A program made the translations under genes and the position numbers. This document shows positions 13,030 to 15,486 of a stretch of 15,486 nucleotides of DNA, in pieces (within the stretch, counting starts at the first letter, position 1; each line of letters opens with the position of its first letter). Origin of the DNA: RGIG8775 sp045537235 (GTDB lineage: Bacteria; Bacillota; Clostridia; Oscillospirales; CAG-272); NCBI GenBank assembly GCA_045537235.1, contig JAZSPB010000148.1, forward strand, positions 1 to 15,486. Direction: 5' to 3'. Below the pieces are notes generated by a model that made no database searches, was not told the origin of the DNA, and saw only the letters and a program-made list of their open reading frames with translations.

Positions 13030-13875
13030 TTACACGCCTCCCAGCGTCAAAAAGCCGCCGTCAACAGGAACCGTAATGCCTGTCACAAAAGCCGAAGCCT
13101 CGCTGTTGAGCAACCACTTGACGCACCCAACAAGATCGTGCGCTTGTCCGAAACGCCCCATGGGGGTATGGTTGATCACGCTCTCGCCGCGCTTGGTAAG
13201 ACCGTCCTCCACCGTACCGAGATAATTTTTGCTCCGCTCATTCACCATAAATCCGGGAGCAATGGCATTGATGCGAATATTGGCCGGTGCGTAATAGGCA
13301 GCAAAGGACTGGGTAAGATTGGATACCGCAGCCTTGCTCATCGCATATGCAAAGCATCGGGTCAAAGGGCAATAGGTGTTCATAGATGCAAAATTGATCA
13401 CACTGCCTCCCCCTTTTTTTACCATCTGCTTTGCAAACTCCATCGTCGGAATAACTGTGCCCATTGTATTGATCTTGAGCACACTCTCAAAGGCATCCAT
13501 ATCGATATCATAGAGCCCCCGCTCTCCTTCGGGAAGCGTCCCCTCCAACTCACGGGGATCGTACTTGGTAATGGAGGGCATCGCCTTTTGATTGTTTCCG
13601 CCCGCACCGTTGATCAGAAAATCACAGCCGCCCTTTTTCTCCACCTCAACAGCCAGAGCCGCGATGGCATCCTTATCAGTAACGTCGCAAGAATAAATTT
13701 CAGCCGTGCCGCCACCTGCTCTGATGATCTCGGCTACATGAACCAACTTTTCCTCGGTACGACCGACAAGAAATACAGTAGCTCCTTCCTCTGCTAAACG
13801 AATAGAGATTTCGGAACAAAGAGTTCCACCGGCACCCGTAACAACCGCCACTTTATTTTCAAACAATTTTTTCAT
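13030..13875 (-). CDS. SDR-family fructuronate reductase (D-mannonate oxidoreductase)
   Basis: A 281-residue short-chain dehydrogenase resembling the SDR-type fructuronate reductases of Bacillota (UxuB/YjmF type), which use NAD(P)H to turn fructuronate into mannonate. The cofactor motif is TGAGGTLC (residues 13-20), the NGAGG stretch is at 89-93, and the catalytic triad is S164, Y177 and K181 (YAMSK). The last glycine of the cofactor motif is Cys20 here. The ATG at 13875 follows AAGGAGAA 7-9 bases upstream; the frame runs further upstream but that part is inside uxaC. It starts 13 bases after uxaC, so the pair is an operon. The exact substrate is inferred from the uxaC neighbour. Confidence 0.82.
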   Translation of the reverse strand: MKKLFENKVAVVTGAGGTLCSEISIRLAEEGATVFLVGRTEEKLVHVAEIIRAGGGTAEIYSCDVTDKDAIAALAVEVEKKGGCDFLINGAGGNNQKAMPSITKYDPRELEGTLPEGERGLYDIDMDAFESVLKINTMGTVIPTMEFAKQMVKKGGGSVINFASMNTYCPLTRCFAYAMSKAAVSNLTQSFAAYYAPANIRINAIAPGFMVNERSKNYLGTVEDGLTKRGESVINHTPMGRFGQAHDLVGCVKWLLNSEASAFVTGITVPVDGGFLTLGGV

Positions 13876-13888
13876 ACCCAAATTCTCC

Positions 13889-15181
13889 TTATTTTGTATT
13901 GCAAATTTTATCCAACGCGTTTTGATAACCGATCTTTTGTATGATTTCCCCCTGTATTTGCCATGGCAGATCCCACTCTTCTTTTTCATTCTGTTCAGCC
14001 AGCCATGAGCAAAGCAAACGACGGAAATAGTCGTGACGAACAAAAGATAGGATGCTTCGAGAATCCGTGGTCATACCGATAAATTGCGACAACACGCCAA
14101 AAGAGGCAACCGCAGAAAGTGTATTGCGGATTCCCATGGCATGATCGCACCACCACCATGCCGATCCAAGCTGTACCTTTGACGCTCTTCCGTCCTCGGA
14201 AAAAGAGCCTTGCAGAACGGCAAGAGGCGCCTGATCGTTCATGTTCAGCGGAAACAGTACCGTATCGGGAAGACCGCCGCTCTGCTCCATCTCGTTCAAA
14301 AGATCGCAGACTGCCGAAAGATCAAAACTGCCACCCACCGCGGCATAGCCACCCACAGGACCGGTGAGCCGCGCCAAACGGGCACTGGTCTTGCGCTTGG
14401 CATCCATATGCAAAAGCAATGTCCAACCACGCTTGGCGTATTCTATACCGAGCCGTTTGAGAATATCCGCTCGGCTCCCGTCTTTGTCCTCCTCAAAGAA
14501 ACCCGCATCCAGCGCATGGTCAGCAAAACTACAGCCTGCCGCTGAAAAACGATCCAAAAGAACGGCAACCGCCTTGATGTATGAAGGAACGTCGATAATC
14601 GCCACCCCCGTTTTGGTTGTCAATTCCTGCTTCAACTCGGGGGAAGGACTCAGCAAATTGTCACCGCGCAAAGAAGGAGCAACGCGCTTGCCGTCAAAAA
14701 GAGACAGATCATCCATAAGCGAAGCCACCGGCGATTGATACGCAATATCAAACCGATCCAAAATGGCATTTCCCGAAAACTCGGATGATCTCAACATTTC
14801 CCGTGCCGTATCATAGATGCGCTTGGCATTCTCACGGCAAGGCACCTCATGGATCCCAAACACAAAGGACAGCTCCATCCGCGACCAATCGTATACGGGG
14901 TTTCCCGCAAGATGGGGAAACACCTCACAAAACTTTTCGAACTTTTCATAGGGTTCTGCATTACCCGTAATATAGTGCTCCGCCACACCGCAAATTCTCA
15001 TCAAACGGTGCTTGTATGGATCGGGCACCAGCCATAGCTCCGCAAGATCGTCATAACGGCGATCCTTTACCATATCCACCACCGAAAGATGGTTATGATA
15101 ATCAATAATAGGCAAATCTTTGGCAAACTCCATATAAAGCCGTTCAGCATTTTGAGTTTTAAGCAAATAGAACTCCTTCAT
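13889..15181 (-). CDS. uxaC: Glucuronate isomerase UxaC
   Basis: A 430-residue uronate isomerase of the amidohydrolase superfamily, converting glucuronate to fructuronate (or galacturonate to tagaturonate). The metal-binding HxH lies in IIDYHNHL (residues 25-32), followed by the family region GNPVYDWSRMEL (about 93-104). Farther on are EYAKRGWTLLLHM, GSAWWW and TDSRS/RHDYFRR stretches matching the canonical UxaC order. The protein is about 40 residues shorter than E. coli UxaC, mainly before the EYAKRGW segment. The ATG at 15181 has GGAGG 9 bases upstream; an upstream frame extension to 15283 lacks a signal and overlaps the promoter. The fructuronate reductase gene follows after 13 bases. Confidence 0.9.
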   Translation of the reverse strand: MKEFYLLKTQNAERLYMEFAKDLPIIDYHNHLSVVDMVKDRRYDDLAELWLVPDPYKHRLMRICGVAEHYITGNAEPYEKFEKFCEVFPHLAGNPVYDWSRMELSFVFGIHEVPCRENAKRIYDTAREMLRSSEFSGNAILDRFDIAYQSPVASLMDDLSLFDGKRVAPSLRGDNLLSPSPELKQELTTKTGVAIIDVPSYIKAVAVLLDRFSAAGCSFADHALDAGFFEEDKDGSRADILKRLGIEYAKRGWTLLLHMDAKRKTSARLARLTGPVGGYAAVGGSFDLSAVCDLLNEMEQSGGLPDTVLFPLNMNDQAPLAVLQGSFSEDGRASKVQLGSAWWWCDHAMGIRNTLSAVASFGVLSQFIGMTTDSRSILSFVRHDYFRRLLCSWLAEQNEKEEWDLPWQIQGEIIQKIGYQNALDKICNTK

Positions 15182-15254
15182 CTCTTTCCGCCTCCCCGTT
15201 TCACTAAAATCCAGTGAGCCGACCGACCATATGTCAAAATCAACTCTTTTTTTC

Positions 15255-15283
15255 ATTATAACACAAAACCTAACACCCAACAA
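15255..15283 (-). promoter_or_regulatory. Sigma-A promoter of the uronate operon
   Basis: On the minus strand -10 TATAAT (15260-15255) with an extended TGT in front, and -35 TTGTTG (15283-15278), 17 bases apart. The predicted start near 15248 gives a leader of about 65 bases before the uxaC ATG. Confidence 0.6.
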
Positions 15284-15486
15284 TCACCAATATGATAATT
15301 TTTAACACAAAACGAGCATTGATTTTTTGAGGCGCCTGCGGGCGCGGGAGGTCGCTTTTTGAAAAAAGCTCCGCAAAAACTTTTCTAATGTGCCCTTGCG
15401 AAATTTGAGCGAACATACTGCCCCCACCGGGGTTTCACTATGTTCGCTCAAACACCCAAAAGGGCACATTAGAAAAGTTTTTTACA
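15284..15486. repeat. Large nested inverted repeat, possible mobile or regulatory palindromic element
   Basis: The stretch has no gene. Outer arms 15375-15397 and 15460-15482 are perfect 23-base reverse complements. Inner arms 15404-15417 and 15439-15452 are perfect 14-base reverse complements, flanked inside by TG/CA and a CCCC-ACC-GGGG core at 15422-15432. The unit would form a 108-base extended hairpin. A smaller palindrome GCTTTTT-GA-AAAAAGC lies just before it (15354-15369), after a GGCGCC/GC-rich patch at 15332-15347. No transposase is visible. It resembles short non-autonomous or dispersed palindromic repeats; genome copies would be needed to tell. Confidence 0.65.

Noticed and set aside
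15283..15296. ATCA-N6-TGAT half-sites just upstream of the uxaC -35
   Set aside because: Only four-base arms. This could be an operator for a uronate regulator but is too short to separate from chance.
1..15486. CRISPR arrays, prophage or insertion-sequence genes
   Set aside because: No regularly spaced repeats and no integrase, transposase or phage proteins were seen; the only repeats are the hairpins listed.

Overview
The window looks like chromosomal DNA of a Clostridia-type bacterium (Bacillota), most likely a gut-associated Oscillospiraceae-like lineage. The evidence is SpoVG, TTG and GTG starts behind strong GGAGG-type ribosome binding sites, consensus sigma-A promoters (TTGACA-17-TATAAT), a murC/methyltransferase/Hsp33 run, and a uronate-utilisation pair. 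The species assignment is inference. No phage, plasmid, transposase, CRISPR or rRNA genes are visible.

Layout: (1) 1-233: the 5' two thirds of a minus-strand tRNA-Val(TAC) with a consensus promoter and leader hairpin, then an AT-rich hairpin region downstream of hslO. (2) 234-3343, minus strand: murC, a SAM-dependent methyltransferase and hslO (Hsp33), tightly packed and probably one operon. (3) 3563-3889, plus strand: spoVG, divergent from murC, ending at a terminator shared with the convergent gene. (4) 3940-5387, minus strand: a YegS/DagK-type lipid kinase (TTG start) and a YfcE-type phosphoesterase (GTG start), overlapping by 4 bases and preceded by a good promoter. (5) 5672-6737, plus strand: three uncharacterised small genes (74, 137 and 132 aa) forming an operon, closed by a perfect 12-bp terminator shared with the next convergent operon. 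(6) 6835-8474, minus strand: an Lrp/AsnC regulator and a PLP aminotransferase. (7) 8750-11882, minus strand: recQ, a YgjV-like membrane protein and nadE, with overlapping or abutting ends. (8) 11932-12786, minus strand: an unrecognised cytosolic protein with its own promoter. (9) 12852-13029: a gene-free gap with a large nested inverted repeat. (10) 13030-15181, minus strand: glucuronate isomerase (uxaC) and an SDR fructuronate reductase. (11) 15182-15486: a promoter followed by a second, larger nested inverted repeat.

How genes work together: murC serves peptidoglycan synthesis; uxaC and the SDR would perform the first two steps of glucuronate catabolism (glucuronate to fructuronate to mannonate); nadE makes NAD, and its membrane neighbour shows a 3+1+3 helix duplication like that of SWEET/PnuC transporters; the Lrp regulator probably controls the aminotransferase. 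The best candidates for something undescribed are the three-gene small-protein operon, the YgjV-like protein beside nadE, and the two nested palindromic intergenic elements.
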